Shown here: piece after piece, positions 38,293-48,217 of the stretch
Position numbering within the stretch: the stretch's first letter is position 1
Layout of the letters: every line of letters starts with the position of its first letter
Source of the DNA: JAPYTK01 sp964401935
GTDB taxonomy: Bacteria; Myxococcota_A; Polyangia; Polyangiales; Polyangiaceae
DNA length: 64,000 bases
Direction: 5' to 3'
NCBI GenBank assembly: GCA_964401935.1
Contig: CAYOAL010000033.1
Span: 1 to 64,000 of the forward strand
Program-made: the position numbers and the translations under genes
The notes under the pieces: model-generated
Told to the model about the DNA's origin: nothing
What the model saw: only the letters and a program-made list of their open reading frames with translations
Databases searched by the model: none

Positions 38293-39990
38293 CTAGAACT
38301 GGAAGTACACGAAGGGCTGCGCGTCGGCGCTCGCCGCCTCGCGCAGCGCGAGCGCGACCCCCAAGAGCACCGCTGCCTGCAGCGGCGCAGGGGCGCGGAT
38401 GAAGCCCTCCCGCACGCGGTCGTAGACGTTGCGCGGGGTCCACTGCAAGACGAGCGCGCCGAGGATGATGAGCGCGACGTTGCGGTGCAGGTTCGGTGTG
38501 TAGGTCGTCAGCGTCACCAGCCGCTCGTACATCGCGCCAGCCTTCTCCAGCGACTGGGCCCGGAACATCGTGAACGTGAGGCCAACGAAGGTGAAGTTGG
38601 CCGCGATCGCGAACACGCGGACGGGCCAGGCCGCCGCCTTGCCGAGGGTCTTGTCGAGCGCCCACACCGTGAGCGCCACGAACAAACCGCCGCCGAGCAA
38701 CAAGGCGATGAGGATCTTGATACCCGGATGCCCGAAGAGCGCGAGCACGCCGGCGCACACCAGCGTGGTGAGGATCACCACCCCCATCAGGCCGCGCAGG
38801 TTGCCGAGCGCCTTGCCGAGGTTTTCGCGGGCTTCCTGGAACCAGTGGGTGATGCTGAGCGCGAGCCCCTGAATGCAGCCGAACACGAAGTACGTCCAGG
38901 CCGCGCCGTGCCAGATCCCGCAGATGAACATCGTGGCGGTGATGTTCAGATACTTGCGGAAGGGGCCGTGGCGGCTGCCGCCGAGCGGGATGTAGACGTA
39001 GTCGCGGAGCCAGGTCGACAGCGAGATGTGCCAGCGTCGCCAGAACTCGACGATGTTGGTCGACTTGAACGGCGCGTCGAAGTTGATCTTGAAGCGGTAG
39101 CCGAGCAACAGGGCCGAGCCGATGGCCACGTCGCTGTAGCCGGCGAAGTCGCAGTACACCTGCACCGCGTAGCCATACATCGCGCACAACACCTCCACCG
39201 AGGAGTAGCTCGTGGGCTCGGCGAAGACCCGATCGACGAAGTTGACGGCGATGTAGTCGCCGATCACCACCTTCTTGAAGAGGCCGGAGGCGATGAGGAA
39301 CAGACCCTCCCCTCCCGTCTCGGCGCTGAGGTAGGTGTCGCGCTCGAGGTGGGGCAAGAGGTCGCGGCCGCGGATGATGGGGCCGGCCACCAAGTGGGGG
39401 AAGAACGAGATGTACGTGAGGTAGTTGAGGTAGCTCTTGCAGGCGGGGATCTGCCGTCGGTAGACGTCGATCACGTAGCTGAGCGACATGAAGCAGAAGA
39501 ACGAGATCCCGATGGGGTCGCCACCTTGGAGCGGGATGCTCGGGTTCTCGACGCCGAGGGCCTTCATCAGGGCCATCATCGTCACCGCTCCCCAGTTCCA
39601 GTACTTGTAGAAGATGAGGATGCCGACGTTGAGGCAGATGGTTCCGATCAACATCGCCTTGCGACGTCGAGGATCGTCGATGCGATCGAGGAAGACGCCG
39701 AGGTAGTAGTCGATGCTCGTGGCCACGAAGATGAGCGGCACGTACTCGACGGCCCGGAACAACGCCTCCCAGAACCGAGGTCCCTCGAACGACAGGAGCG
39801 CGTCGAGCCCCTCGGGCCAGCTGACGAAGGCCCACCCCGAGTAGAACGCGTAGCTCGACACGAGGATGAACGCGAGCCGCAGCCGACGCCACGGGGCGAG
39901 CGCCCAGCTAACGGCGAACACCGTGACGAAGAAGTAGGCGTATGTGACGCTGTTGAAGAGCACGGGGGGCGTTTCTTCTCCGGTGAGCAC
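38293..39990 (-). CDS. MBOAT-family O-acyltransferase (AlgI/DltB-like)
   Basis: The 565-residue integral membrane protein has about 12 spans and the MBOAT hallmarks: STNIVEFWRRWHISLSTWLR, DYVYIPLGGSRHG, and the catalytic His in FICGIWHGAAWTYFVFG. The SISFFCFMSLSYVIDVYRR-type segment and the FFPHLVAGPIIRGRDLLP element are as in AlgI relatives, which transfer acetyl groups to exopolysaccharides. A partner SGNH/AlgJ-like gene usually lies beside it; none is present here. The protein is about 80 residues longer than AlgI because of extra C-terminal spans. Confidence 0.9.
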   Translation of the reverse strand: MLTGEETPPVLFNSVTYAYFFVTVFAVSWALAPWRRLRLAFILVSSYAFYSGWAFVSWPEGLDALLSFEGPRFWEALFRAVEYVPLIFVATSIDYYLGVFLDRIDDPRRRKAMLIGTICLNVGILIFYKYWNWGAVTMMALMKALGVENPSIPLQGGDPIGISFFCFMSLSYVIDVYRRQIPACKSYLNYLTYISFFPHLVAGPIIRGRDLLPHLERDTYLSAETGGEGLFLIASGLFKKVVIGDYIAVNFVDRVFAEPTSYSSVEVLCAMYGYAVQVYCDFAGYSDVAIGSALLLGYRFKINFDAPFKSTNIVEFWRRWHISLSTWLRDYVYIPLGGSRHGPFRKYLNITATMFICGIWHGAAWTYFVFGCIQGLALSITHWFQEARENLGKALGNLRGLMGVVILTTLVCAGVLALFGHPGIKILIALLLGGGLFVALTVWALDKTLGKAAAWPVRVFAIAANFTFVGLTFTMFRAQSLEKAGAMYERLVTLTTYTPNLHRNVALIILGALVLQWTPRNVYDRVREGFIRAPAPLQAAVLLGVALALREAASADAQPFVYFQF

Positions 39991-40067
39991 CGCTAGCCTA
40001 TGCAGCGCGCGCGGACGGGCAAGTTATGCGCGTTGACGGTGAGCGAGCACAACGCCACGATCGCTTC

Positions 40068-40613
40068 ATGAAGCGCAAGATCGGGCTCTCGCTGCTGGGT
40101 GTCGCGCTCGGAGCGCTGGTCGGCTGCCCGAAGAGCCCCACCGATCCGGGCGGCAGCGGCTCGGCGACCTCTCAGGACCAAGGGAACGACCCTACCGCGC
40201 CCACGAGCCCCGCGAGCGCGCCGCCCCCCCACAACCCCAAGCCCGACGCGTCGGGGCCCGACGGGCCGGCACCGTCTCCCTCGGCGCCTCGCGACGACGG
40301 CAGAGACTGGGTGGGCTCGTGGAAGAGCCCCCGCTGCGGGGCCCGCACCTACGCCCGCGAGGTGACGTTCACCGCGGAGGGCACGGTGTCCGGGAACGAG
40401 CTCGTGTCGCCCTGTCCACCCAACGTCGACTGCGTGTGGTCGGGGATCGTCTCGTGGAAGGGCACCTACAAGGAGGCCGCGGGCACCCTGAGCCTCACGG
40501 TCACGCCCGACGGTGCGGCCAAGGTGACGCTCCCGTCGAGCCTCCGGTGGGACGCGGGCAGAGGGGCGCTCGTCGAAGATCCCGACGGGGACGCATGCGC
40601 CTACCATCGCTGA
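40068..40613 (+). CDS. Lipoprotein with Pro/Ser linker and small beta domain
   Basis: From ATG 40068 the protein is 181 residues, starting MKRKIGLSLLGVALGALVGC. About 75 residues of Pro/Ser/Asp linker follow, then a domain beginning DWVGSWKSPRCGARTYAREV. This domain has repeated beta strands (VTFTAEGTVSGNELVSPCPP, VWSGIVSWKGTYKEAAGTLS) and resembles a lipocalin-like or META-type beta barrel. The function is unknown. It is divergent from the MBOAT gene, with 77 bases between; the upstream in-frame ATG at 40026 lies before the signal peptide and is unlikely. Confidence 0.75.
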   Translation: MKRKIGLSLLGVALGALVGCPKSPTDPGGSGSATSQDQGNDPTAPTSPASAPPPHNPKPDASGPDGPAPSPSAPRDDGRDWVGSWKSPRCGARTYAREVTFTAEGTVSGNELVSPCPPNVDCVWSGIVSWKGTYKEAAGTLSLTVTPDGAAKVTLPSSLRWDAGRGALVEDPDGDACAYHR

Positions 40614-40707
40614 GCGCAGCGCGCGCTCGAGGCCGTGTCAGCGCGTGGCCATGGGACATCGCCCCGTGGGCATGGGCTGACCTTCTCTTCTGCCGTACCA
40701 TGGGCGC

Positions 40708-41526
40708 ATGAGCGCGATCCCCATCCGAAAGATGGACTTCGAGTTCCCCGACGAGCTCCCGCTCGTCTTCATCGAGGGGGAGCCCGAAGAGTCGTTCCTC
40801 CACGTGGGGATGTCTCTCCTGTTGCCGTACCTCGAGCCGTATCTCATCCGCACCATGCGCGCGGCCCGCCCTCGGCTCCATGCGCCGGAGCTCGTGGCCG
40901 ACCTCGACAGCTTCGTCGGCCAAGAGGGCCAACACTACCGGCAGCACATGCTCTTCAACGAACGCTGGCGCCGCCCGGGGTACGAAGGGCTCGCCGAGCT
41001 CGAGCGAGAGCTCGACGCCGACTACCGCCGGTTCTCGGAGCAGGAGTCGCTCGCCTTCAACCTCGCCTACGCGGAGGGCTTCGAGGCGCTCACCACCGCG
41101 ATGGCCCTCGCCTTCGCGCAGCGCGAAAAACGTGGCTGGCACCCGGCGGCCCTCGATCTGTTCGAGTGGCACCTCTGTGAGGAGCTCGAGCACCGCGCCG
41201 TGGCCTTCGACGTTTACGAACACGTGATCGGCAGCTTCGCGAATCGGGTGCGCGTTGGATTCTTCGCGCAGCGGCACCTCCTCGGGTTCATGAAGCGGGT
41301 GATGCTCTTCATGGTGCGCGCCGACACCGCGCTGTTCGATGCGTGGGGCGGCGAGGCTGCGCATCGCCGGCGCCTGCGAGCGCAAGCGCAGCGGTTCCTG
41401 CGGGAGCTGCTCGTGCCGTGGCTGCGAACCTTCAGTCCGCTCTACACCCCGCACGACATCGAGCTCTCCCCCGAGATCCGCGCGCTCGCCGAGCGCTACA
41501 GCCAGCGCGCGGTCAGCGTGCGGTGA
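40708..41526 (+). CDS. PF10118-type predicted metal-dependent hydrolase
   Basis: The 272-residue protein is mostly helical. It carries the family's His/Glu signature: DSFVGQEGQHYRQHMLFNER (first metal cluster) and DLFEWHLCEELEHRAVAFDV (second cluster), in the QExxH...WHxxEExEHxxVAFDVY arrangement of PF10118. This resembles ferritin-like di-metal sites. Family members are described only as predicted metal-dependent hydrolases; the substrate is unknown. It overlaps the convergent gene at 41513-42700 by 14 bases at their 3' ends. Confidence 0.85.
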   Translation: MSAIPIRKMDFEFPDELPLVFIEGEPEESFLHVGMSLLLPYLEPYLIRTMRAARPRLHAPELVADLDSFVGQEGQHYRQHMLFNERWRRPGYEGLAELERELDADYRRFSEQESLAFNLAYAEGFEALTTAMALAFAQREKRGWHPAALDLFEWHLCEELEHRAVAFDVYEHVIGSFANRVRVGFFAQRHLLGFMKRVMLFMVRADTALFDAWGGEAAHRRRLRAQAQRFLRELLVPWLRTFSPLYTPHDIELSPEIRALAERYSQRAVSVR

Positions 41527-42700
41527 CGAGGGTCGTGTCGTCGACGAAGCGTCGATCCCAAGGAACGGCGGTGCGCATGGCCAACACGATGGCGTCTCCC
41601 ACCAACGGAGCGAGCGCATAGCAGCGACCTCCAGGAGCGGGGACGCTGAACCCGGCGAGCTCCGCGGTGCGGAGCAACCCGGTGGCCAGCGCGTCGTCGC
41701 CGTCGTGGCGCGCGGCGGCGAGCGCGAAGCCGGTCGCCGACGGGCTCACCCCGAACAGGAGCGGCCCGGTGTCGACATCCCCCCTGCCGTCGACTCCCGA
41801 CGAATACTCGCGCACGCCCACCGCACCGAACGGCATGTCGACGAGCAGGTGCTCACGGAGCCGCGCTCGCTGTTCGCTCGCGAGCGCCGGATCGATGAAG
41901 GGCAGGAAGAAGCTGTTGTAGCCAGCCGCCGAGCCGCGCCCTCGTCCTCGGGGCGAGCCGTCGCGACCCACACCGAAGACGATGATCCCGTTGTCGCGAT
42001 CGATGAGATGTCTCTTGGTGTAAGTGATCCAGCCGTCCACCGCCTCGCTGCGCGGCGTCTGGTGGATCGCGTGATGGAGCGCCAGCGCGGCCACTCCGAC
42101 GCTGTTGTCGGCGGTGTAGATCTCCCCCGGGTAGGTCTCGAGGTGCCACGACGACGACGCCTGCATGCGGCGAGCGATAGCCGCGACGATGGCGTCGTAG
42201 AGCGCGTCGTGCCTGCCGTCGCCGCCGAGCAGCCGACACGTCCCGAGCATGAACCCGAGGTGACCGAGGTAGCCGATGTGGCCGCTCGGGCCGCTCAGAT
42301 CCTCGAGCGGATCGGTGCCCCACGCGGTCACCTCGAAGGCGCGAATCGCGGGGTGGAGCGCTCGCTCGAGGAGCTCGCCGCAGGCCTCCGACGCCCCCTC
42401 TCGGCGCTCGGGGTGCGCGAACGCGATGTTGGCGACGGCGGCCGCGGTCATCGAGAGGCTCACCAGGCGCCACTCCGACGCGAAGATCCCGGCCGGGGCC
42501 ACCATGTGGTCGTCGGAGAACGTGGGCGACAGTGTGCGGCCGAGCAGGTAGTCGCGGCGCTCGACGATGTCGCCGTGATCCATCGGTCCGGACGGCGCAC
42601 ACGCCATCACCCACACCGACTTGACGGCGAGGAACACCGCACAGGCGTAAGCCAAACGCCTCGCCTGCTCGCGCGTGCTCACTTTCTTCAGGAGGGGCAC
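41513..42700 (-). CDS. Hypothetical protein, possible alpha/alpha-barrel
   Basis: The frame is open far upstream, but only from about GTG 42700 (VPLLKKVSTREQARRLAYAC) does it read as protein; GTG 42682 is an alternative. One hydrophobic N-terminal helix (AYACAVFLAVKSVWVMACA) may be a signal or anchor. The remaining 340 residues have repeated helical pairs with conserved motifs (SEWRLVSLSMTAAAVANIAF, GHIGYLGHLGFMLGTCRLLG, HLETYPGEIYTADNSVGVAA, SAAGYNSFFLPFIDPALASE), as in alpha/alpha-toroid enzymes. No known catalytic signature is certain. An exported or membrane-anchored enzyme is plausible. Confidence 0.7.
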   Translation of the reverse strand: MPLLKKVSTREQARRLAYACAVFLAVKSVWVMACAPSGPMDHGDIVERRDYLLGRTLSPTFSDDHMVAPAGIFASEWRLVSLSMTAAAVANIAFAHPERREGASEACGELLERALHPAIRAFEVTAWGTDPLEDLSGPSGHIGYLGHLGFMLGTCRLLGGDGRHDALYDAIVAAIARRMQASSSWHLETYPGEIYTADNSVGVAALALHHAIHQTPRSEAVDGWITYTKRHLIDRDNGIIVFGVGRDGSPRGRGRGSAAGYNSFFLPFIDPALASEQRARLREHLLVDMPFGAVGVREYSSGVDGRGDVDTGPLLFGVSPSATGFALAAARHDGDDALATGLLRTAELAGFSVPAPGGRCYALAPLVGDAIVLAMRTAVPWDRRFVDDTTLVTAR

Positions 42701-43066
42701 GCCATCGAGTGTGGCACCCCAGCCTCGAGCTCGAGGGCAGCGCGCGTGGAGACTTCGTGGAGGTTCTCGCCAGAACGCGCCCACGCTGCGGTGGCAGGAA
42801 CCCTCACGGCGCAGCGGACGCACGAGCGCTCGCCCGCGGCCGCTCGTGAACGACGCCTCATCCGCGGCCGAAATGAAACGCGGCCATCGCGTGGCTGACC
42901 AGGACGTCGGCTCCTCCTCGACGGGCGTGGAGCTGAGCGCAACGTCGTGTGTGGTCGTGCTCTTCCGCGATGGCCACTGTGCCATCAAGGCACGTGCGAA
43001 TCAGCTCCCGACCCGAAGGCCTCGACCTTTCGCACGTGCCACTTCCTTCGCGAGGACTCGCTGAGC
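42701..43066. other. Intergenic region between RRM and alpha/alpha-barrel genes
   Basis: Both flanking genes are on the minus strand, so this is the 3' side of the RRM gene and the 5' side of the other. A short plus-strand frame (42873-43064) reads SSSTGVELSATSCVVVLFRD in part and could be a very small gene, but no start signal supports it. The main structure is the inverted repeat at 42989-43040. Confidence 0.4.
42989..43040. other. 12-bp perfect inverted repeat 3' of the RRM gene
   Basis: GGCACGTGCGAA (42989-43000) is exactly complementary to TTCGCACGTGCC (43029-43040), with a 28-base spacer. It begins 26 bases after the RRM gene stop. There is no T run after it on the minus strand, so it is not a standard terminator. 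It may be a structured 3' UTR or a site recognised by the RNA-binding protein itself, or a DNA regulatory site for the next gene. Confidence 0.55.
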
Positions 43067-43435
43067 TCAGTAGTCGCTGCGACGCCAGCCGCCGCCGCCG
43101 CCGCCGCCGCCGCCACCGCGGCCGCCGCGACCGCCACGGCCGCCGCCACCTCCTCCTCCTCCTCCGCCACCGCCGCCACCAGAGCGGCCTTTGTCCTGCG
43201 CCACGTTCACACGAATGGTGCGCCCGTCGAGCGTGGCGCCGTCCTGAGCCTCGATGGCCTGGCTGGCGTCGTCCGCGTTGGCATAGGTCACAAACCCGAA
43301 GCCGCGCGAACGACCCGTGTCGCGATCCATGATGACCTTCGCTTCTCGAACCTCACCGTACGGCTCGAAGGCTGCGCGCAGCCCCGTGTCGTCCGTGTCA
43401 TAGCTGAGGCCACCAACGAATAGCTTGTTCGACAT
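43067..43435 (-). CDS. Glycine-rich RRM RNA-binding protein
   Basis: The 122-residue protein has a single RRM (residues 1-80) with RNP2 KLFVGGLSYDT and RNP1 SRGFGFVTYAN, then a Gly/Arg tail with runs of Gly and RGG units ending WRRSDY. Bacterial RRM-Gly proteins of this type bind single-stranded RNA and are often cold- or stress-induced in cyanobacteria and Myxococcota. The ATG follows a purine-rich AAAGAGAAAAGAGAA leader. It lies 99 bases downstream of the DEAD-box helicase stop on the same strand, suggesting joint RNA-handling roles. Confidence 0.92.
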   Translation of the reverse strand: MSNKLFVGGLSYDTDDTGLRAAFEPYGEVREAKVIMDRDTGRSRGFGFVTYANADDASQAIEAQDGATLDGRTIRVNVAQDKGRSGGGGGGGGGGGGGGRGGRGGRGGGGGGGGGGWRRSDY

Positions 43436-43534
43436 TTCTCTTTTCTCTTTCCTATCTAGCTAGTCGCCCTGAAGGGGCGCTTGTCCGGTGTCCAATGACC
43501 GGAACATCTTCTCGGGACGGCAACGCCTGTGCCG

Positions 43535-44910
<1,376 letters not shown>

Positions 44911-44914
<4 letters not shown>

Positions 44915-45228
44915 GCCACACCCTCATCGCGGACGCGGCAACCGAACCAGAGATCGCGCGCGCTGTTGTAGGCCACGCGGGCGGCCTCGGTCAGCTCGTT
45001 TTGGGTCATCGGGGGGAGGGCTCTTTGGGTGAGGACAATCTGCATATGGGCACGGGCTCGGGCGCGGGCTTCGGAAATCGTGCCTGGCCAACCGCCGGTG
45101 ACGGGCCGCCCCTGACGCCGCAGATCCTCGAACCACCACTCCGCCCACGTTCTTCCGAGGTTTTTGGACGCCTCGTCGAGCAAGGCGCACCTCGCCTGGG
45201 AGGTGTCGTCGATGGGCGAGATTTTCAT
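44911..45228 (-). CDS. Small hypothetical protein coupled to the helicase
   Basis: The 105-residue protein (MKISPIDDTSQARCALLDEA) is soluble and helical, with conserved-looking Trp clusters (RTWAEWWFEDLRRQGRPVTG) and a helical C-terminal half (PPMTQNELTEAARVAYNSAR). There is no family I recognise. Its stop codon overlaps the helicase start (ATGA), so the two are cotranscribed and coupled; a role in RNA metabolism or as a helicase partner is inferred from this only. Confidence 0.7.
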
Positions 45229-45449
45229 GGCAACCGTTTCTGTCGGCAGGTCAGCGCGGAAGACGCTCTGGCCTCTGGACGCTCATTCTCGGGGTTCGTG
45301 TGACGCTCTTGATGCCAGACCTCCGCGCCTCGGGAGGCCTAGAATCGGCCTTTTCGGCAGGGCAGTCACACGAGGCACCAGACAGCTCGCCCTGTCGCAC
45401 AGAGTGGTAGCACAGCGCTTTTCAGAATGCTTGAATTTCCGCCTGGTCC

Positions 45450-45465
45450 GTCCCGGGGGCGGGAC
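45450..45465. terminator. GC-rich hairpin after the STAND regulator gene
   Basis: GTCCCG-GGGG-CGGGAC forms a 6-bp stem with a 4-base loop 16 bases past the regulator stop on the minus strand. No T run follows, so an efficient intrinsic terminator is doubtful. On the plus strand another small hairpin with TTTT (AGGCC-TAGAATC-GGCCT, about 45338-45357) lies nearby but has no upstream gene. Confidence 0.35.
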
Positions 45466-45480
45466 GAGCCCGCGAGCTCC

Positions 45481-48129
45481 TCAGTCGGCGGCCTCCACTC
45501 GGATGGTGTGCGCCGGCTCCAACAGGTAGCCGTCCTCCGCCGTGAGCAGGATGTCGCGGAGACCCAGCTTGCGGAGGGTGGCGATGGCGACCCGCACGCG
45601 GGTGGCCGCGGAGTCGGGTTGAATGTTCTGCCCCGGCCACCCAATGCCGAAGAGCTCGGCGGCGCCGAGGGCCCGGCCTCGACGCTCCCCGTGGGCGCGA
45701 GCGAGGGCCCACAGGAGGCGGCGCAACGCGCTGCGGCGGCCGAGATCCACCCGTGACCCCGCGCGCGTGGTGAAGGCCCGCCCGTCGCGCTCGACCACGA
45801 GCACCGCCACGGGCTCGGTGCGACCGAGCGCACGGCCGAGGATGCGCAGCGCGAAGCGCGTGTCGAGGTTCGTCATGGCGACGCGTGCAGCGGCGGTGGC
45901 GCCTTCGCAGAGGGTGGCGTGGAACGTGGCCAACGCGTCGACGCGCGCGGGGCTCGCGAGACCGAGGGCGAGCTCGACGGTGGCCGCGTGCACCTCGAGG
46001 AGGAGTCGGGCCAGCCGTCCCGGGCTCTGGGCAGCGCACCGGCGCGCGCGCTCGAGCGCGACGAGAGCGAGCGGAGCGTTGTCGTCGAGCGCCTCGAGCG
46101 CAGCGCGACCCCCGTGCAACACCACCTGCGAGAAGGCCCGCGACACCGCCTCCACGGGGCGCTCACTCGCGACGTACCACCGGCGCGCGAGCTCGAGCTT
46201 CCCCCACTCGAGGTAGAGGCCGCCGCAGATGGCAGCGTAGAAGCCCTCGTACTGCGGCTCGCCGGCCGCGGCGAAGCGCTCGATGGCGCGCTCGAGGAGC
46301 GCCTCGGCGCGCGCGAAGTCACCCAGATCCTGCTCGAGCTGGGCGATGTTGGCGCGCCCGAGGGCGGCCAGCCAGCGCTCGCCGAGCTGCTCGCAGATGA
46401 GCACTGCCTCCTCGTTGAGCTGGCGGGCTGCCTCCACGTGACGAAAATCGCACGCGAGGCGGCCGAGGCATGCGGTGTTGATACCGCGAAGGCACGACGG
46501 CGGGTCGCGCGCGATGAGGAGCTCGGCGCGCTCGTGGGAGCGCTGGGCCCGCTCTGGCTCGCCGTTCTCGCGCTCGTAAATCCCGCGACGAACGAGCGCG
46601 GCGGCGCGCATCTCCGCCGACACGTCGAGCTTGTCGATCACCTCGTCGGCCTCGGCCCGCCCAGCGTCGAAGCGCCCACGAAGCACGAGCGCCTGTTGGC
46701 GTGCGAGGTGGACGACGGCCCGCACCGTCGGCTCGGGTGCGGGCTGCTCGTGGAGCACGGCTTCGAGCGCGCGCAAGAGCGCGTGCTCGGGGAGGGCACC
46801 GAGAAAGCACAGCGCGCTCGCGAGCTCGCCGCGCTGCGCCGACCGCTCCTCCGACGGAGGCTCTTCATCGAGGAAGCGGAGCGCAGCCAACATGTTGTCG
46901 GCGTCGTCGCGCACGCGGAGATCCGCCGCGCGAATGCTCGTGAGCAGGAGGCGTGCCCGGCAGAAGCGCGCGGCGAGGCTCGCGTAGCAGCGGGCATGCT
47001 CTCTCGCTACCCGCGTCCGAAGCTCGACCTCGCCCTCCGCGAGCCGCGCCGCCGCAAACTGGCGGATGCTGAGGTAGAGGCCGAGGCGCCCGCCCGCGGC
47101 GTGAACGAGCGACTTGTCGCGCAAGGCAGCGATGCAGTCGATCACCGCCTCGTCTCCGAGCGCTCGCCCGAGCACGCGCTCCGCCGCTCCCAGCTCGAAC
47201 GAACCGGCGAAGACCGAGCAACAGGCGAGCGCGCGCTGCTCGGGCGCACTCAACAGCTCCCACGACCAGGCGATGGCGTCCGCCAAGGTTCGGTGCCGCG
47301 CCGGCGCGCGTTTGCCGAGCGACAACACCGAGCGCCCTTCGGAGAGGCGCTGCGCGAGCTCGGCGGCAGGGAGGATCCGCGTGCGCGCGGCGGCGAGCTC
47401 GATGGCGAGGGGGAGCCCGTCGAGGCGACGCACGATCTCTGCGATGGCCTCGAGGTCATCGCTGGGCGCGGCGCCGGCGGCCTCCGCACGCAGCCGAAAG
47501 AGCGTCACCGCCGCCGACGCGGCGATCTCGCTCGCCTGTGCGCCGCGGGCGGGCACGCCCAGCGGCTCGAGCTCGATCACCTCCTCACCGTCGATCGCCA
47601 GCCGTTCCCGCGAGGTGACGAGAAACACCACCTCGGGCGCCTCGCGCGACCACACCGACAACCACGGCGAGGCGCCCGTGAGCTGCTCGAAGTTGTCGAG
47701 GACCACCAGCGAGGGACCGAGCGTCGCGAGCAGCGGGCCCACGTCGGCAGGGCTTCCTCCCGGCTCACCCACGAGGGCCAAGAGCTGCAGCGCGAACTCC
47801 GCGTCCGTGCGCTGGTTGGACACGTCGCAGAACCACGCCTGCCGCGGTGGGAGCACGTCGAGCGCCCGCCGCCCGGTCGCCGCGCGAGGGACGCGTACCG
47901 AGGCGAGGTCTTCCGCGGTGACGCAGAAGGCCACCTGCTGGGCGAGGGTGGTCTTTCCGATGCCTGGGGGGCCGAGCAAGCTGATGAGGCGCGCGCCGCA
48001 CGCGACGCGGTCGAGCACCCGCGCGAGCTCCGCGGTGCGACCCACGAACGCGCCGTGCTCGGCGCGCCGGGCCGGTGGCGGTGCCGGACGGCGACGGGGG
48101 ACGAGGGTGAGCTCGGCGGGGGGAGACAT
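45481..48129 (-). CDS. STAND/AAA-type regulator with TPR region and C-terminal winged helix
   Basis: The 882-residue protein begins with a STAND ATPase (about 25-400): FVGRTAELARVLDRVA, Walker A GPPGIGKTT (53-61), Walker B LVVLDNFEQL (about 146-155), LVTSRERL sensor, and GLPLAIELAAARTRILP. The middle 350 residues are TPR-like helical repeats (about 400-770). The last 100 residues are a winged helix (GRRSALRRLLWALARAHGER, then LFGIGWPGQNIQ and TRVRVAIATLRKLGLRDILL, then TAEDGYLLEP). AfsR/MalT-type proteins combine these modules to act as ligand-gated transcription factors, usually with the DNA-binding domain at the N-terminus or as a LuxR at the C-terminus; the winged helix at the C-terminus is less usual. 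It is divergent from the BNR/peroxidase operon. Confidence 0.88.
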   Translation of the reverse strand: MSPPAELTLVPRRRPAPPPARRAEHGAFVGRTAELARVLDRVACGARLISLLGPPGIGKTTLAQQVAFCVTAEDLASVRVPRAATGRRALDVLPPRQAWFCDVSNQRTDAEFALQLLALVGEPGGSPADVGPLLATLGPSLVVLDNFEQLTGASPWLSVWSREAPEVVFLVTSRERLAIDGEEVIELEPLGVPARGAQASEIAASAAVTLFRLRAEAAGAAPSDDLEAIAEIVRRLDGLPLAIELAAARTRILPAAELAQRLSEGRSVLSLGKRAPARHRTLADAIAWSWELLSAPEQRALACCSVFAGSFELGAAERVLGRALGDEAVIDCIAALRDKSLVHAAGGRLGLYLSIRQFAAARLAEGEVELRTRVAREHARCYASLAARFCRARLLLTSIRAADLRVRDDADNMLAALRFLDEEPPSEERSAQRGELASALCFLGALPEHALLRALEAVLHEQPAPEPTVRAVVHLARQQALVLRGRFDAGRAEADEVIDKLDVSAEMRAAALVRRGIYERENGEPERAQRSHERAELLIARDPPSCLRGINTACLGRLACDFRHVEAARQLNEEAVLICEQLGERWLAALGRANIAQLEQDLGDFARAEALLERAIERFAAAGEPQYEGFYAAICGGLYLEWGKLELARRWYVASERPVEAVSRAFSQVVLHGGRAALEALDDNAPLALVALERARRCAAQSPGRLARLLLEVHAATVELALGLASPARVDALATFHATLCEGATAAARVAMTNLDTRFALRILGRALGRTEPVAVLVVERDGRAFTTRAGSRVDLGRRSALRRLLWALARAHGERRGRALGAAELFGIGWPGQNIQPDSAATRVRVAIATLRKLGLRDILLTAEDGYLLEPAHTIRVEAAD

Positions 48130-48154
48130 CGGGGCGCGACCCAGCGTGCGTTCG

Positions 48155-48185
48155 TTAACGGTGAAGTTTAACGGACTTTAACTGG
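48155..48185. promoter_or_regulatory. TTAAC direct repeats between the STAND regulator and the BNR/peroxidase operon
   Basis: TTAACGG (48155-48161), TTAACGG (48168-48174) and TTAACTG (48178-48184) occur in the same orientation, 13 and 10 bases apart, in the 88 bases between the two divergent start codons. The sequence is strikingly AT-rich against the background. Winged-helix regulators of OmpR type bind tandem direct repeats about one helical turn apart, so this may be the site at which the adjacent regulator controls one or both genes. The repeats also supply TTAACT-like promoter elements. Confidence 0.6.
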
Positions 48186-48217
48186 CCGAGCGGGGTCGGT
48201 AACCGGATATTGCCGCC

